A model generated the notes under the pieces. It was not told the origin of the DNA. It searched no databases and worked only from the letters and a program-made list of their open reading frames with translations. DNA of 32,567 nt, taken from the NCBI RefSeq assembly GCF_014066305.1, contig NW_023501144.1, forward strand, positions 1-32,567, given 5' to 3'. Shown piece after piece: positions 19,947 to 31,420 of the stretch; within the stretch, counting starts at the first letter, position 1; the number at the start of each line of letters is the position of its first letter. This DNA comes from Letharia columbiana (taxonomy: Eukaryota; Ascomycota; Lecanoromycetes; Lecanorales; Parmeliaceae). Made by a program: the position numbers and the translations under genes.

Positions 19947-21570
19947 GTTTATGGTTCACCGTTTTATGCTTGGGTAATAAGGGATGGTAATGTTGAACCG
20001 ATGGTCAGTTGCTGACTGTTCATCCCATGCAGATTTAAGGAATCGATCAACGCGGCCTTTTCACATAGTCTGAAGTTGCAGAGGGAAGGTATATATGAGA
20101 ACTGAACTCCATTTCTTTGAAAGGTGAGGAGGAAGGTGGGGGGGGGGTTGTGTGTGTGTCCTACGCGGAGAAACGCGCTCTAGACCTAACGGCCAGAGTT
20201 GTATAAGGTAGTCTTTCCCCACTCGGCCTTTCGGACATGTCCGGTCAAGTACAGTGGTGATATTCTAGGATCTGATCGAAACGCCACAATTCCTTCTTTC
20301 GAGCCGGCTTGGCTGCTGAAATGATCAAAAAGTGCTAAAGTATTCATCCCAGAAGCCTCAAACTGTCCTCATGATTCAGCATCCAGGAACAGGATCCTTC
20401 CAGATCTACCCCTCCTTCATTGCCCAGTCACTTTCACTCAGTCGCTCAGCTCGGGTTTGGCGCCTTGGGCCCGGCTCTCCAGAGTGTAAGTGTTATTGTC
20501 GGTGTCGTGATGATTTGTGGTGTGGGGAGTGGGGTTCGTCCATGACATTTAGCGTATGCACGAATCCTGCAAAGGCTCAGCATTGCGACTACTCCTGGGT
20601 ATCTCGCTGTTAGTCACACTGGTAATAATGTCCTCTGAATTTACATGCTAAAAGAGAGACAAAAAACAACACAAAAACAGAACATATTCAATGAATCCGT
20701 AAAAGTCTGACGACGTTTCAGATACATAATTTCGCTAGCCACTCGGAAACGCCTGTTGCCCGATAATGCACGGTCTAGAATACGATAAATCCGAATCTTT
20801 CAATAATTGATCCTTTCATAATAGTCTATAAAACATTTAGAAAAATAAGTTATCAAGCGTAGAATAAGATTTTTGACAACTCTCAAACTTCCTTTCAGTG
20901 ATAACAGAACCAGTCAACGCCAGCTTGTCCGGCGACGTTGAAAAAACGTACCTACTTCATCTCAGAGTTGATTTCATACATAACAGACGTGGGATGCGGG
21001 AGCATTATCAGTAAATCGCAAGGCCAAATGGTGTAGGATACATGCATACGCTAAATGGTGGATGCAGGTTTTCTTGAGATGGACAGCGTTCAGGTCCCGA
21101 GGATCAAGGAAATACGACACAACACGTCCTAGGTACCTAGCTGGGAAATATTGCGAACCTTTTCAGCGCGGCACCCTGCATATTGGCATGCGCAGATTTG
21201 GGGCTGCATCGGATGCTGGTGGGGAGATCATGCGGTGAGATCCGTGCTCGCGGAAATACAAAGGATTGGCCGTGGCCACTGATCCGGTGTCCCGGAGGAG
21301 CGATGATTGAGCTGGGCGTAGATTTATGCCTTTTATTCTTGTCAGCAAGTCGCGCCAAGATTCGTGCCTCGGCCTCGCGCCGGTAATTGATGCACCAATA
21401 GGGAGAAGAGATGATGGATCGATCATGAAAGCTATGATCCTAATACCGAGTGCTCATATTACAGCTACCGACTCATGAGAAATCTTTGTGTCTGGTTATT
21501 GGACCGCCGGATAGTATATGACGAAAGAAGCCAACGAGACCACCCGTCCCTGCGTGTTCGATTGAAGCTA
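19947..21570. other. Gene-free stretch of 1.6 kb
   Basis: The left part is the upstream region of the small secreted protein, including a G10/TG-repeat patch near 20138-20158. An AT-rich interval spans about 20640-20900. Frames at 20332-20613 and 21137-21426 show no recognisable protein. The right end is the 3' side of the P450. Confidence 0.45.
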
Positions 21571-23215
21571 TCACTTTGACGCTCCAACACCCTTTCTTGT
21601 TGCAATCTTAACCCTGATATCTTTCTCAGGGGGAAACACATTGGTGGCCAGACTCTCCTGCTTCTGGCGGGGGACGTTCCATTGTCCATCTACCGGAATA
21701 AGATCAAACCTCGATAGCATACACGCCGCCAACGCCATGGTCTCCAAGGTCACAAAGTGCCGCCCTGGACACATCGAGGCGCCTCCGCCGAAGGGTCGGT
21801 AGGCCGTAAAGTTTGGCTTGAATCCTCCTTTGATCGTAGAATTCTGCTTGAGAAACCTCCTTGGCCGGAATTCTTCGACGTGTTCGCCCCAGGCCGCGAC
21901 GTCACTGTGCATTACTGCCATCGGCATTTGGACCACCATGCCTTTGCGGAGGAGGAAAGTATCGTCTAACATGATGTCCTCGAGGATGTATCGGGCACCA
22001 GCGCCTAATGCATGAACGCGAAGGACCTCTTGCCAGGTCGAGTACAGGAGGGGACAAGTTTCTGGCATGGCGAGAAGACCGGAATGCTGACTTATATCCT
22101 CTGGCGTACCCACAAATCCTGAAGTTTCCAGCTCGTCGCGGATGTCTGAGACCAACCCTGGATCTGAATAGATATGCACAAGTGTGTAAAATATCGAGGG
22201 GATAGTGTTGGCAAGTACTCCAATCAGCGTGCCTACTTCAAGGCGTCCTTGATTGGGAAGCGTTATGCCATAGCGACTGTTTTCAGAGTAACGACCCTGT
22301 ATCATTGCAGCACTTTTTGCGGGAATATAGTTCTCGAAATATTCTTGAAAAGCAGTACCAAGCTCCATGCGGGCACGATACCCCTTTGGCGCAAATAATT
22401 CGGGTAACACATCGGCTATGAGCAGGTTGAGAGCGTGATCGAAATCCCTAAAAGACACGTTGGTATATAATCTCTCTAGCATGTGAGCATGTGTTTTGTC
22501 AATACTCACCAAAATGCGTCCACGAATTTTGTATTTTTATTGAATGGATTCTCGGTCCCATAGAGCGCTCTAGTACTGCACATAGTGACCGTATATCGCG
22601 TCCACTCAAACAGATTGATTTCTGCATTTGGTGTGAGTGCCTCGAAGTAGGCTGAAAGCTGGGATAGCATAGCCTTTGTCGTCTGTTGCAAATCCTTGCC
22701 CGGTGCCAAGGAAGCTACTATACGATCATGAACATCGATAACATAGCCCGGGCCATGCTCGCCGTTTAGATTGTGCTGGACTATTTGACTTGTGCCTTCA
22801 TCATGGCCCGTGATGCGTTTTCCGAGCATAGCGACAAACGGGTTGAACGCTATCTTTTTGGAATTACGGTTAACGGCGTTGACCAGGTCAGGAGAGGTGA
22901 CAATATAGACTTTGCCACTCAGCATGTTCAGAGTGTATATAGGAAGTTTGCACTTTGCACTGCGTTGAATGAGTACTCAGCGTAAATTTGTTCCGCTAGT
23001 GAAAGCAACAGAGCAACCGACCTCGTCATCTCATAGTATCTAGTTCCATGTCGTAGAAGTCCAAGAATATGACCAATGTAGGGTATGGGGTGAGGAAGCA
23101 AGGGAGGCTCTTTTGGAGACAGCCTCGGAGCCCAGAAATCATCAAGTGCATACCACGCAGCAGCGGCTGCTGCTGCCAAAATGAGCAGCAAGGGGAGATT
23201 GTAGCCACTTTCCAT
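21571..23215 (-). CDS. Cytochrome P450 (CYP7/CYP8-like fungal clan)
   Basis: Three exons, 23022-23215, 22510-22959 and 21571-22447, with 62-nt introns at 22960-23021 (gtcggt...cgcag) and 22448-22509 (gtgagt...tttag), close in frame to 506 residues. The N-terminus MESGYNLPLLLILAAAAAAA is the ER anchor, followed by a proline-rich hinge and PIPYIGHILGLL. The splice joins YYEMTSAKCKLPIYTLNMLS. The I-helix reads GVLANTIPSIFYTL (ANT at 294), with Asn instead of the usual Thr. The ExxR motif is E355-V-L-R358; EEFRPRRFL is the PERF-type motif; the heme loop FGGGASMCPGRHF has the ligand Cys at 441. Asn in the I-helix is known from the CYP7/CYP8 families. The substrate cannot be told, but a steroid- or lipid-like one is possible. 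It is divergently placed from the SAT4 gene across 933 bp. Confidence 0.93.
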
Positions 23216-24148
23216 TGTTGACAGGGTGAGGGCACGGCTTCCATGTAACTCTCGAAGGAAGCTGATAAGGACTGGTGTTTATCACAACGCAGAGGCGACT
23301 ATTCCAGATATGGATCTTTGCTGAAAGTTGCTTCTGCTGCCGACTTGATGTGAGAACCAAGCGCTCGTAGATTATGTCTGGGTGATCTTTTTGTGCAAGA
23401 CTTGCATTTGATGTAATAAGTCACCTGTCACTGGGCTTCACTTGTAGCATCTGAACCAAAATTATGCGTGACAAAGTGGAAAGAAGCGATGTCAAAGATC
23501 CACGTGAATCTCAATAATGAAACATTGTGTTATCGGCAGGTAATCGGATCCTTGCATCATTCATTATTCGATCTACTCATGCTTACTCGTAAAGCCTTTA
23601 GGGTTCCTGGGCAGCTTGAGGAAAAGACTTCAACTGGCCTTTCCACAAAATTCAGCCTGACCATGAAGCAATTAAGTGTGCCGAAAGTATCCTGAAACAC
23701 AGCCTGCTTGGGTCGTGCTTGCATAAAGCGGTTAAGATCTTACGTAAGCAGGGGTTTCATTGGCCGTGCCTCGTGCGGGCATAAATGGCGCAGCTGTTGA
23801 TCGACGGGCGCCCAGCTGCAGTACAGTAAATGGTATGATGCTTCACAGCAGCTGAAGATACAATTGATAATAAGCGCTGCTACTCAGCAACGTGTTCGCA
23901 GTGCGCGGAGATCAATTGTGGATCCTTCTGCAATGCCTTGCATGTTAAGCTCCGTTTACTTTGATTTCTATTTCTGCGATATGTCGAGGCTCAGCCCATC
24001 TTCGCCTGGTAGATTTCTGGATTATTTCCCTGGCGAGGCTATAATATGGGTTTCATACCCCCTTATTTTATGAAACGATAGGTCTGATTTTCACAAGTCA
24101 TTTCACTGGTAACCAACCCTCTAGTACACTCGTTGTACGAATCTCATA
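23216..24148. promoter_or_regulatory. Shared upstream region of the P450 and the SAT4-type gene
   Basis: A 933-bp divergent intergenic region. Nothing coding is recognisable. It would hold both promoters and could allow joint control. No specific operator was identified; I see no clear TATA box at either end. Confidence 0.5.
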
Positions 24149-25628
24149 ATGTCTCAAGCGGGAAATGCCTCGCAGGTGCCCATCGATGTAAACAAGGTAA
24201 GATGGAGAACCCTCCGCCCCGTCTAATGTGTTGTCGTCCGATTGACCTCGTGTTAGGGGGTCACAGGAGCCTTGTTCGGTCTTGCCATAATTGCATTCAT
24301 CATCCGAAGCTATATTTGTATCCGCATTCATAAGAAAGTCCATGTCGAAGACTTCATCCTGCTCTTTGCGGTTATGTCCCTCTGCGCCGCCACCGGTTTG
24401 GCATACGCCACGCTGACAGCCCAGTACGCTTTGATTCAGTTGGTCCTTCATGGCTTCGAAGGTGATATAGTATTCCGGCTGCTTGGAGAAATACCAAGTA
24501 TATCGAAAGAAGAGAACGCTGCAACAAACCTATGGTGGCTCGTTATTTTCTCTGTCAAAATGGCCTTTCTGTTCTTCTTTCGCAGGCTAATCTCTCGATT
24601 ACGGAGCTTAAACGTATGGTGGTGGTTTGTTACCGCACTTACCATAATTGCTGGTTTAGTCAGCGTAGCCGCTTCTTGGCTGACTTGCCCGTACTTCACT
24701 ATTGGAGGCCTTCTTTGTGAGCAGAGACTGTAAAACCGACTTGTTGGATGATTAACTGACGCTGTTTTGTCGTTGACTAGCATGTGCAGGACCCTCTGCA
24801 GATCACAGAACCATACGGGACACTGCTATCACGACAGTGATGGATATCATGAGCGATCTTCTTGTCCTATCTCTGCCTGTCAGCATACTATGGAAAGTCC
24901 GTATCAGCGTTCGACAAAAGATCGGTCTAGCATTCTCGCTCTGCCTTTCATGCGTTATGGTAGTAGTGACCATAGTGAGAGTCGCAGGCATGAGACAAAG
25001 AGGCAGCGGTAGCGTTGATATTGTCTGGCTGGCTTTCTGGCAGCAACAAGAGTGCAGCATTGCAGTTCTCATGTGCTCCGTTTCTGCCTTTCGCTCCCTC
25101 TTCGTTCCGAGTCCAGCAAGGACTCCTATACCACGACAACAAAGGGACTCGCCGAGCGAGAAGAGGAGAAGGTTTGCGCATCGACGTCCTGATCCTGATC
25201 TATATGATACCCATAAGACCAACGAGCTCCCGCAGATTCCGAGTGCAACGCTCACAGGTATAGCCACTGAGATACGAGGAGGTAGACAGTCTGAGGAGAC
25301 AGCAAGTCTGGATCAACGATTCAACAGCCACCTTCCACCATCGGACCATGATCACTGCACAGAGATAGCCACAACCAACTCATCTGCTCGAGATGCCGAG
25401 CTTGGGCTTTCAATAGAATCTATATTACCACACTCGTGCCTTGAGACCAGCAACGCCAGGCAGAGCAAATCCAGTGGCACACGATGGTGGAAAGCATTTC
25501 TACAGCCAGAAACAGCCCCGACTGCATCTACAACTCGCACCGGGTATTGGGAAGTCACAAGTCTCTTCCGTAGCGGACACCCTGAGTCCATCGTCCGGTC
25601 AAAGGATCGGACGGAGGGTCAGCTCTGA
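24149..25628 (+). CDS. SAT4/rhodopsin-fold seven-helix membrane protein
   Basis: Exons 24149-24196, 24257-24716 and 24781-25628 close in frame to 451 residues. Intron 1 (60 nt) starts gtaaga and ends gttag; intron 2 (64 nt) starts gtgagc, carries a ttaactgac branch and ends gactag. A short N-terminus (MSQAGNASQVPIDVNK, with an N-glycosylation site) leads into seven hydrophobic segments, including GALFGLAIIAFIIRSY, HVEDFILLFAVMSLCAATG, TNLWWLVIFSVKMAFLFFF, FVTALTIIAGLVSVAASW, DIMSDLLVLSLPVSILWKV and GLAFSLCLSCVMVVVTIVRV. The MDIMSDLLVLSLP block and the KIGLAFSL...RV helix match the SAT4/PTH11-related rhodopsin-domain family. The Ser/Thr/Arg-rich C-terminal tail of about 180 residues is probably cytosolic. 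Roles in this family are mostly unknown; some sense surface or host cues. Confidence 0.88.
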
Positions 25629-26214
25629 CAATCAACATCATTCGCGAGAGTGACGACCGAGAATCGGGGAGGGATGGGATACTGGAATTTTTGCAGCGGT
25701 AGCTGGAGGGAACGAAGTGAATAGACATCAAGCGATCAAATGCAGCTAACAGTTATGTGGTACAATTACGAGATTGGTGTATCATAAAAATGACAATGAG
25801 TAAAGTAGCTGCTTGTATGTGCCTCAGACCGTCAGAGCATTCGAAGATAAGCAGAAGGGGCTAACCCGAAGGGGCTTAGCCAGTGAAGAGCGAGCTTAGC
25901 ACGCTCTGAGGCCAGGCTGTGGATGATCGTATGATTAATCAGCTTCGAATCTATCATCTGATTGGCTCAGACATTGAAACGGAAATGCTTTTGAAATGAA
26001 GAATCATGAAGGATAGTTATCGAGCAAGAGACTGCCGACCGGGCAGATCTGTAGTTGATTCTTACTAGCAATGTCAAGGCTCGGGTATGTACAGTGCTCT
26101 CTCATAAGCCATGAATACATTAGTACGTAGATCATGAACCACATAAAAGCCATGCTCCCTCATGTTTCCTCTTCCTCATAGACCTCTCGAACCCTTTGTG
26201 AACAAGCAACCCAT
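25629..26214. other. Intergenic stretch between convergent genes
   Basis: It separates the SAT4-type gene from the NudE 3' end. At 25821-25912 there is an imperfect hairpin with nested stems (GCCTCAGA/TCTGAGGC and CAGAGC/GCTCTG), with a 14-bp tandem GAAGGGGCT-x5 in the loop. Otherwise nothing was seen. Confidence 0.45.
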
Positions 26215-28194
26215 TCAGAATGTCTCCCCCACTCCACTCAGCTTCCTCGCACCTCTCCTCTCAGGGGGTCCCATTTCCCCTCCCCCAGTGCTTGGGCCCA
26301 AACTTATTCTCCGCCCGCTTCCCAAGCCACTGAATCTCTTCTTCGCACTCGCGGGCGCGATACCAGGAATGGAAGATTGACCGTCGCCCTTGCCGATGGT
26401 GGTTCTCCTCGAAGGCGTAGGGGTGAGGACTTCGCCACTTTCTTCTTCCTCCTGGTGCTGGAAAGATGAGCCGTAGTTGCTCAGTCTGCTTACGCTTGCC
26501 GAATGGCCGTGACCGTGGGTACTAGCATAAGAACCTCCAATCGAAGATCGAGGGCGGCGAGACTCGGATTGCGTGGTACTGTTGGCGTAATGACCGAGAG
26601 GCGTCTGGCTACCAGTATTAGATTGCCGGCTGCTTGGACGACTGGTGCTCGAGGAAGTGGCGCCGGGTAGATGGCTGATTGATTGTCGAGAGTGAAGACT
26701 TGCACGAGAGCTTGGTCGACTATTGTAGGGATCACAACTTGGCGGCCGACTACTGTGCATGTCACGCGTAGGACTTAGCTGTGGGATTCCGAATGATAGC
26801 CGACTGGATGGGCGATCAACGGTTGGAGTGTAGGCTGAAGATAGACGGCTGGCCGGACGCTCTGTCGTGGGTGTATGGACGGAAGAAGCATTGGAACCAC
26901 CTATCCGTTTCTTGTTGCTGCGCATTGTGACGGTAGCTGGGATGAATGACTGTCCAATAACAGAGCTGCTGCGTGGAGAAGTCCGTGGCGGGGTTGATGT
27001 TGGCGCTGGGAGTTTCGAGCGTGCCGATTTGAGTCGTTCCTCTAGGTTCGTCATCTTAGTCCTCAGACCACGAATCTGATGAAGCGATCCGGAATGTGGG
27101 AGACCAGGACCTCTCTGCTCCACTTCAGGACGGTTTAACGTGTTTCGGCGTGCGAACGATGGTGTGCGATCATTGGTCAATGAAACAGAGGGACCGCGAG
27201 AGTGCCTCGGCTGACGTGATGAATTCTTCTGATAAGCTGGGCGTGGTGTTGTGTTTGAGTCTGCCATGGAGAGCCTCGACTTTGCTACTGGCAGCGCAGG
27301 TGTAGTAATGGTTGTGGGAACAGATCTTTCAGACACGGGTGGGGACGGAGGTGTAAGTGTCTCCGATACTTCAGAAGACGCTGATTTCGTTGGTGGTGTC
27401 GCGATGGTCGGTGACGAAGTGGATGTTGTTGGTGATATCTCTGATAAAGCTGACTGAGGCCGGGCAAGGTCTGGCACAATCGGTGGTGGCTGCCTCCGAT
27501 GCTGCCTTTCTGCTGCGCCTTCTGCACGACGAAGCTTATCCTGCCTAATCTCGGCTTCGATTCTGAGATCGCTGAGTTCATCTCGTAGCCGCTGCGTTTC
27601 AATTCGGAGAGCTTCTCGTTCTTGCTCGCCAGTCTTGATCTCTTCTTCGGCCATGACTCCACGCTCTATAGAAACGTTATATTTGGACTCTAGATCTTCT
27701 AACGAAGATGTTGTATTCCGTGCCTGTCGTTCGAAGTCGTCATTCGAAACCTCTATATCCCGTAACCTAAGCTGCAGGGTCCTATTGGTGTCACGTAGAG
27801 TCGTGATCTCTTTCTGGAGTGTATTCTGTGCTGTATTCGCTTCAGCTTTCGACTGTTTGTATTTGCTCTGTTCGAACATTAGATATAAGCCATAAGATCC
27901 GGTGTATTGACAGTGTTCTGTTTGTAGGCCCGTCGCCCGCAGTTTGGCCCAGCTTACCTTCCATTCCTCGACTTCAAAGCCCAAGCTCTCCACCTTCTCT
28001 TGTAACTGCCTTTCTCTCCTTTCTGCAGCCTCTACATCCTTTTCCAATTCAGCCTCCAACTCCTTGCTAGACGCCTGAAAGTCCGCAAGCTCGGCTTCAA
28101 GCTGCTCATATTGTGATTTGTAGTATGCCAATGAATTTTCGGAGTCCAAAGATATACGCGGTGAGGAAGAGATCGAGTCCTCAAGGTTTGGCAT
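26215..28194 (-). CDS. nudE: NudE/RO11 homologue, dynein-LIS1 regulator
   Basis: Exons 27958-28194 and 26215-27867 give 629 residues after removal of a 90-nt intron (27868-27957; donor GTAAGC, acceptor CGAACAG). The intron has no stop and a length divisible by three, so the unspliced frame stays open, but splicing restores the family sequence EVEEWKSKYKQSKAEANTAQ. I start at 28194 (MPNLEDSIS), because the conserved region begins shortly after (AYYKSQYEQLEAELADFQAS); the frame is open for 39 codons more. A long coiled coil (about residues 20-215, with TLRDTNRTLQLRLRDIEV and SSLEDLESKYNVSIERGVM) is followed by a basic Ser/Pro/Thr-rich tail with SRPSSR repeats. NudE recruits LIS1 (NudF) to cytoplasmic dynein and is needed for nuclear migration in hyphae (family knowledge). 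Confidence 0.95.
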   Translation of the reverse strand: MPNLEDSISSSPRISLDSENSLAYYKSQYEQLEAELADFQASSKELEAELEKDVEAAERRERQLQEKVESLGFEVEEWKVSWAKLRATGLQTEHCQYTGSYGLYLMFEQSKYKQSKAEANTAQNTLQKEITTLRDTNRTLQLRLRDIEVSNDDFERQARNTTSSLEDLESKYNVSIERGVMAEEEIKTGEQEREALRIETQRLRDELSDLRIEAEIRQDKLRRAEGAAERQHRRQPPPIVPDLARPQSALSEISPTTSTSSPTIATPPTKSASSEVSETLTPPSPPVSERSVPTTITTPALPVAKSRLSMADSNTTPRPAYQKNSSRQPRHSRGPSVSLTNDRTPSFARRNTLNRPEVEQRGPGLPHSGSLHQIRGLRTKMTNLEERLKSARSKLPAPTSTPPRTSPRSSSVIGQSFIPATVTMRSNKKRIGGSNASSVHTPTTERPASRLSSAYTPTVDRPSSRLSFGIPQLSPTRDMHSSRPPSCDPYNSRPSSRASLHSRQSISHLPGATSSSTSRPSSRQSNTGSQTPLGHYANSTTQSESRRPRSSIGGSYASTHGHGHSASVSRLSNYGSSFQHQEEEESGEVLTPTPSRRTTIGKGDGQSSIPGIAPASAKKRFSGLGSGRRISLGPSTGGGEMGPPERRGARKLSGVGETF

Positions 28195-29429
28195 GACTGG
28201 AGGCAGCCGGCCCAAGGCGGCGATGAGGCTCGCGTGGGCAGTTGAAGACTCGCCCCAAGAGCTGAGGCGGAGTAGCTCAAGAAGCCTCCGATGCCCCGGT
28301 CCGGGCAGCAAATAGGCGTTTCGGTAACAGCTCGGAATCAGTCTAAAGTGTAAAGCTCAGGATCACCAGGCGCGATGTTCGTAGTGAGCGCTGTAACGTC
28401 GTTCCTGACGTGGGCAAGAAATATCTTTCTTGAAATATCATAACAAGTTCCTCCTCTTCAAAATCACCAGATCCCGCGATTCGAATGTCCTGGACGCAGC
28501 CTCTGGAAATGGTTGCCGTCGTCGATGCCGAAGCTTGAAGTGAACTGAAGTGAACGGAAGTTACTTCCCTCGTTCACCAGGTGTCGACAGATTACTCCAC
28601 CCCGAGGTTTACCCGGCTACTGCCGGCTTTCTTGAATTTAAGGGGATTTCTATATACGAAGTCCGGGCCCGTATCGCTGAAATGCCTTGGCGATGTCGTT
28701 AACTAGTAGAAATAGATGGTAGACGTATTAAATCTGATTTATAGTGATATTCAGAAGGAATATATATGGTAGATTCTCAGTTTTCTTCAAATGCGTGCAG
28801 TAGCCGGGCAAACCTCGGGGTGGAGAAATCTGTCGACACCTGGTGGTTCGTCAACATTCAACAAACGCCAAGCCACTAAGCTCTAGCGTGCTGTCGGCTA
28901 GCAACATGAATTCTTTCGTTGACGCCGCAGTCTCTGGAATTCGTTTTCCCATTGTATTTCTTCCTACATCTTGGGAAAATTTCGCCATACCGTCTGAGGT
29001 CCCAAACGCTAAGCCTTCCCTACATACCCTGTACTAATCTCTAGTTTCCTAGTATTGTTCTGCTTTCGCAATACTTTCACTGTTTCAGTAGTCTGTTGTT
29101 TTCCCTCTGGCAGTTATGGACTCAAATAGCACTGCTTCCTATGATTGGTATTGGTCCGTAGATATCCATATGCCTCGCTGATCTGCAGATTCTGCGCTAG
29201 ATCCCCGCTGCGGGACGACGTGGCCAATCCCACAGCGACATGGTCAAGCTTATCTACCAAGCCATACATGCTTGTCGCAAACAGGAAGGTGTCGAGAAAT
29301 GATCTTACATACTTCTCTAATTCACATATATGGTCTTAAAACGATGCTCCATTCTCTTTTATTTCTCTTCTTTTCAAAAAGTGGAAGTTTCCTTTCTATA
29401 ATACGTTGGCAAGCGGAAGGAATTTCGCC
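28195..29429. promoter_or_regulatory. Divergent upstream region of nudE and the permease, with a MITE
   Basis: A 1.2-kb region between divergent genes. Close to nudE is a tandem CTGAAGTGAA-type repeat (28536-28557). A 271-bp MITE (28575-28845) lies in the middle. TATAATA at 29396-29402 is near the permease ATG. No other gene was seen. Confidence 0.5.
28575..28845. mobile_element. 271-bp MITE with 49-bp TIRs and GTT target duplication
   Basis: Inverted ends at 28575-28623 (starts CACCAGGTGTCGACAGATT) and 28797-28845 match with two mismatches. GTT flanks both sides (28572-28574 and 28846-28848), a 3-bp target duplication. The interior is AT-rich and non-coding. A 3-bp duplication fits the CACTA or PIF/Harbinger type; the CAC terminus slightly favours the former. 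It sits about 380 bp upstream of the nudE start. Confidence 0.85.
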
Positions 29430-31236
29430 ATGTCGACCCATGAGAAAGTCTTCAGCGAGGATGTCCAAGAGGACACCGTGCTGGAGAACCTGGGCTACCA
29501 GCAGGAGCTCAAGCGATCCTTTGGCCTTTTGGGGATGGTAGGATTCAGTTTTAGCATCGTCACAAGCTGGACAGCTCTTGGTGGTGTTTTGATCGTTGGG
29601 GTGGAGTCCGGTGGTCCTCCGGTAATGATATACTCATGGATAGGTATCAGCGTCTTCGCCCTGGCAGTCGCGTACTCGATGGCAGAAATGTGCTCAGCAT
29701 ATCCTCTTGCTGGTGGGCGTACGTACATATCGGAGCTGAACCTTCCTATTTGGTAACGAAGTTGAGTCGCAAGACATGTTTCGGGAGCAAGAAGACCTTT
29801 CTACTCCCCAAATCTGTCTTGCAACTCCACCTCCTACTTCGAATGAAGACTGCTGACTCCGAAATCTGCGTAGAATATTCATGGGTCGCCGTGCTAGCAC
29901 CTCCAAAGATAGCGAGAGGCATGTCTTGGGCTACCGGGTGGCTAATGATCACTGGTATTCTCGCCATGGGAGCAACAAACAACTTCATTGGTGCGAACTT
30001 TATACTGGGCCAAGCCAACCTCTCGTTCCCCAGTTACACCATCGAACGCTGGCACACAGTACTCCTCGCCTATCTCATCGCTTTGATAAGTACTGGCGTT
30101 AATATCTACGGGCCACACCTGCTAGACCGAATCTCCCGCTTCATTCTTCTTTGGAACATCCTCTCTTTTGTCATTGTTGTCATAACGATCCTCGCCACCA
30201 ATGATCACAAACAGCCTGCCAGCTTTGTCTTCCACGATTTTCAAAACTTCACTGGTTTTAGTACCGGCTTTGCAGCGATACTGGGGCTCTTGCAAAGCTC
30301 GTTTGGGATGTGCTGTTACGACGCGCCAGGTAAGTTTCATACGAGACATACCCATGACTTTGGTACTGTTTGACTAACAGCGTTTTCGTAGCTCACATGA
30401 CGGAGGAGATGAAGAATGCTTCCAAGGAAGCGCCTAAAGCAATAATCATGTCTGTCTACATTGGCGCAATAACAGGATTCATCTTTCTGATATCTGTCTG
30501 CTTCTGTATCGGCGACATCTCCTCAACAGCCTCCTCAACGACTGGCGTACCCCTTATTCAGATCTTCTACGACTCCACCGGATCTGTTGTCGGCGCCTGC
30601 TTCCTCTCATCCTTGATCGTCGTGATCGTGTTGGTCTGCGCCAACGCTCTACTGGCTGAAGGCTCAAGAAGCTTATTCGCTTTTGCGCGTGACCACGGCC
30701 TACCGTTCTCCAGCCTCTTTGCCAAAGTGGAGTCCAAAAGACAGGTGCCCGTTTATGCGATCCTGCTCGCTTGTGCGGTACAAATGGCGCTCAACTCGAT
30801 CTACTTTGGTACCTTGACCGGATTCAATACTGTGATCTCGATTGCAACGGAGGGTTTCTATCTCTCATACGCAATGCCACTGCTTGCCCGCATCCTCTCA
30901 TGGTTCACAGGAGACGTAAAGATACTGTCGGGTCCTTACAATCTTGGACGATGGGGCATAATCATGAATGTGGTTGGTCTTAGTTTCCTCGTCTTTACAT
31001 CGATAACGTTTAATTTCCCAACCTTGGCACCCGTGGACTCGGGGAACATGAACTACACGAGCGCTGCAATAGGCATCATCGGGCTGATTAGTATCATCAC
31101 CTGGCTTATATCTGGGCGAAAGGACTTTACAGGACCACAAATCGCCGGTGCGGTCCCCGTCCTAGAGGTACGAGCGACGGAATTGCTTGACAATCTAGAT
31201 GAAAAGCTGGCGGAGAAGAGCGAGACCAAGGACTAA
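29430..31236 (+). CDS. APC-superfamily permease (GABA/choline type)
   Basis: Exons 29430-29718, 29874-30329 and 30392-31236 close in frame to 529 residues. Intron 1 (155 nt; donor gtacgt, branch gctgac, acceptor gcgtag) joins YPLAGG to QYSWVAVLAPP; intron 2 (62 nt; donor gtaagt, acceptor cgtag) joins CCYDAP to AHMTEEMKNA. The ATG at 29430 (cgccATGTCG) begins MSTHEKVFSEDV. About twelve hydrophobic helices follow; the first carries GLLGMVGFSFSIVTSW, and the segment HMTEEMKNASKEAPKAI is the hallmark loop of the fungal UGA4/HNM1 group of amino-acid, polyamine and choline carriers. SGPYNLGRWG lies before the last helices. The tail is short and acidic. Uptake of GABA, choline or a related amine across the plasma membrane is the family role; the exact substrate cannot be read from sequence. 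Confidence 0.93.
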
Positions 31237-31420
31237 GACTATACAATCTTTGGTCCATTCATATCCGTCGTTACCGTTTTATCGGCCACATGCCGTCTAT
31301 ATGTTGACAGAGCAGTTCTGCTAGAGCCTGTAACCCCTATGAACATGGGACTCAAGCCCCATTTATTGTTCTCTCGTGTATTGATTCTCTTTTTTCACAT
31401 ATCAAATCTGGCTCGAATTT

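Noticed and set aside
20332..20613. 93-codon plus-strand frame with a Cys-rich end (CKCYCRCRDDLWC)
   Set aside because: No signal peptide at its start and no splice model that adds one; too weak to call an effector.
21571..25628. A full secondary-metabolite cluster around the P450
   Set aside because: No polyketide, peptide or terpene core enzyme and no transcription factor lies within reach; only a P450 and a membrane protein are present.
26490..27895. Several plus- and minus-strand frames overlapping the NudE gene
   Set aside because: They are shadows of the Ser/Pro-rich NudE tail and coiled coil in other frames.
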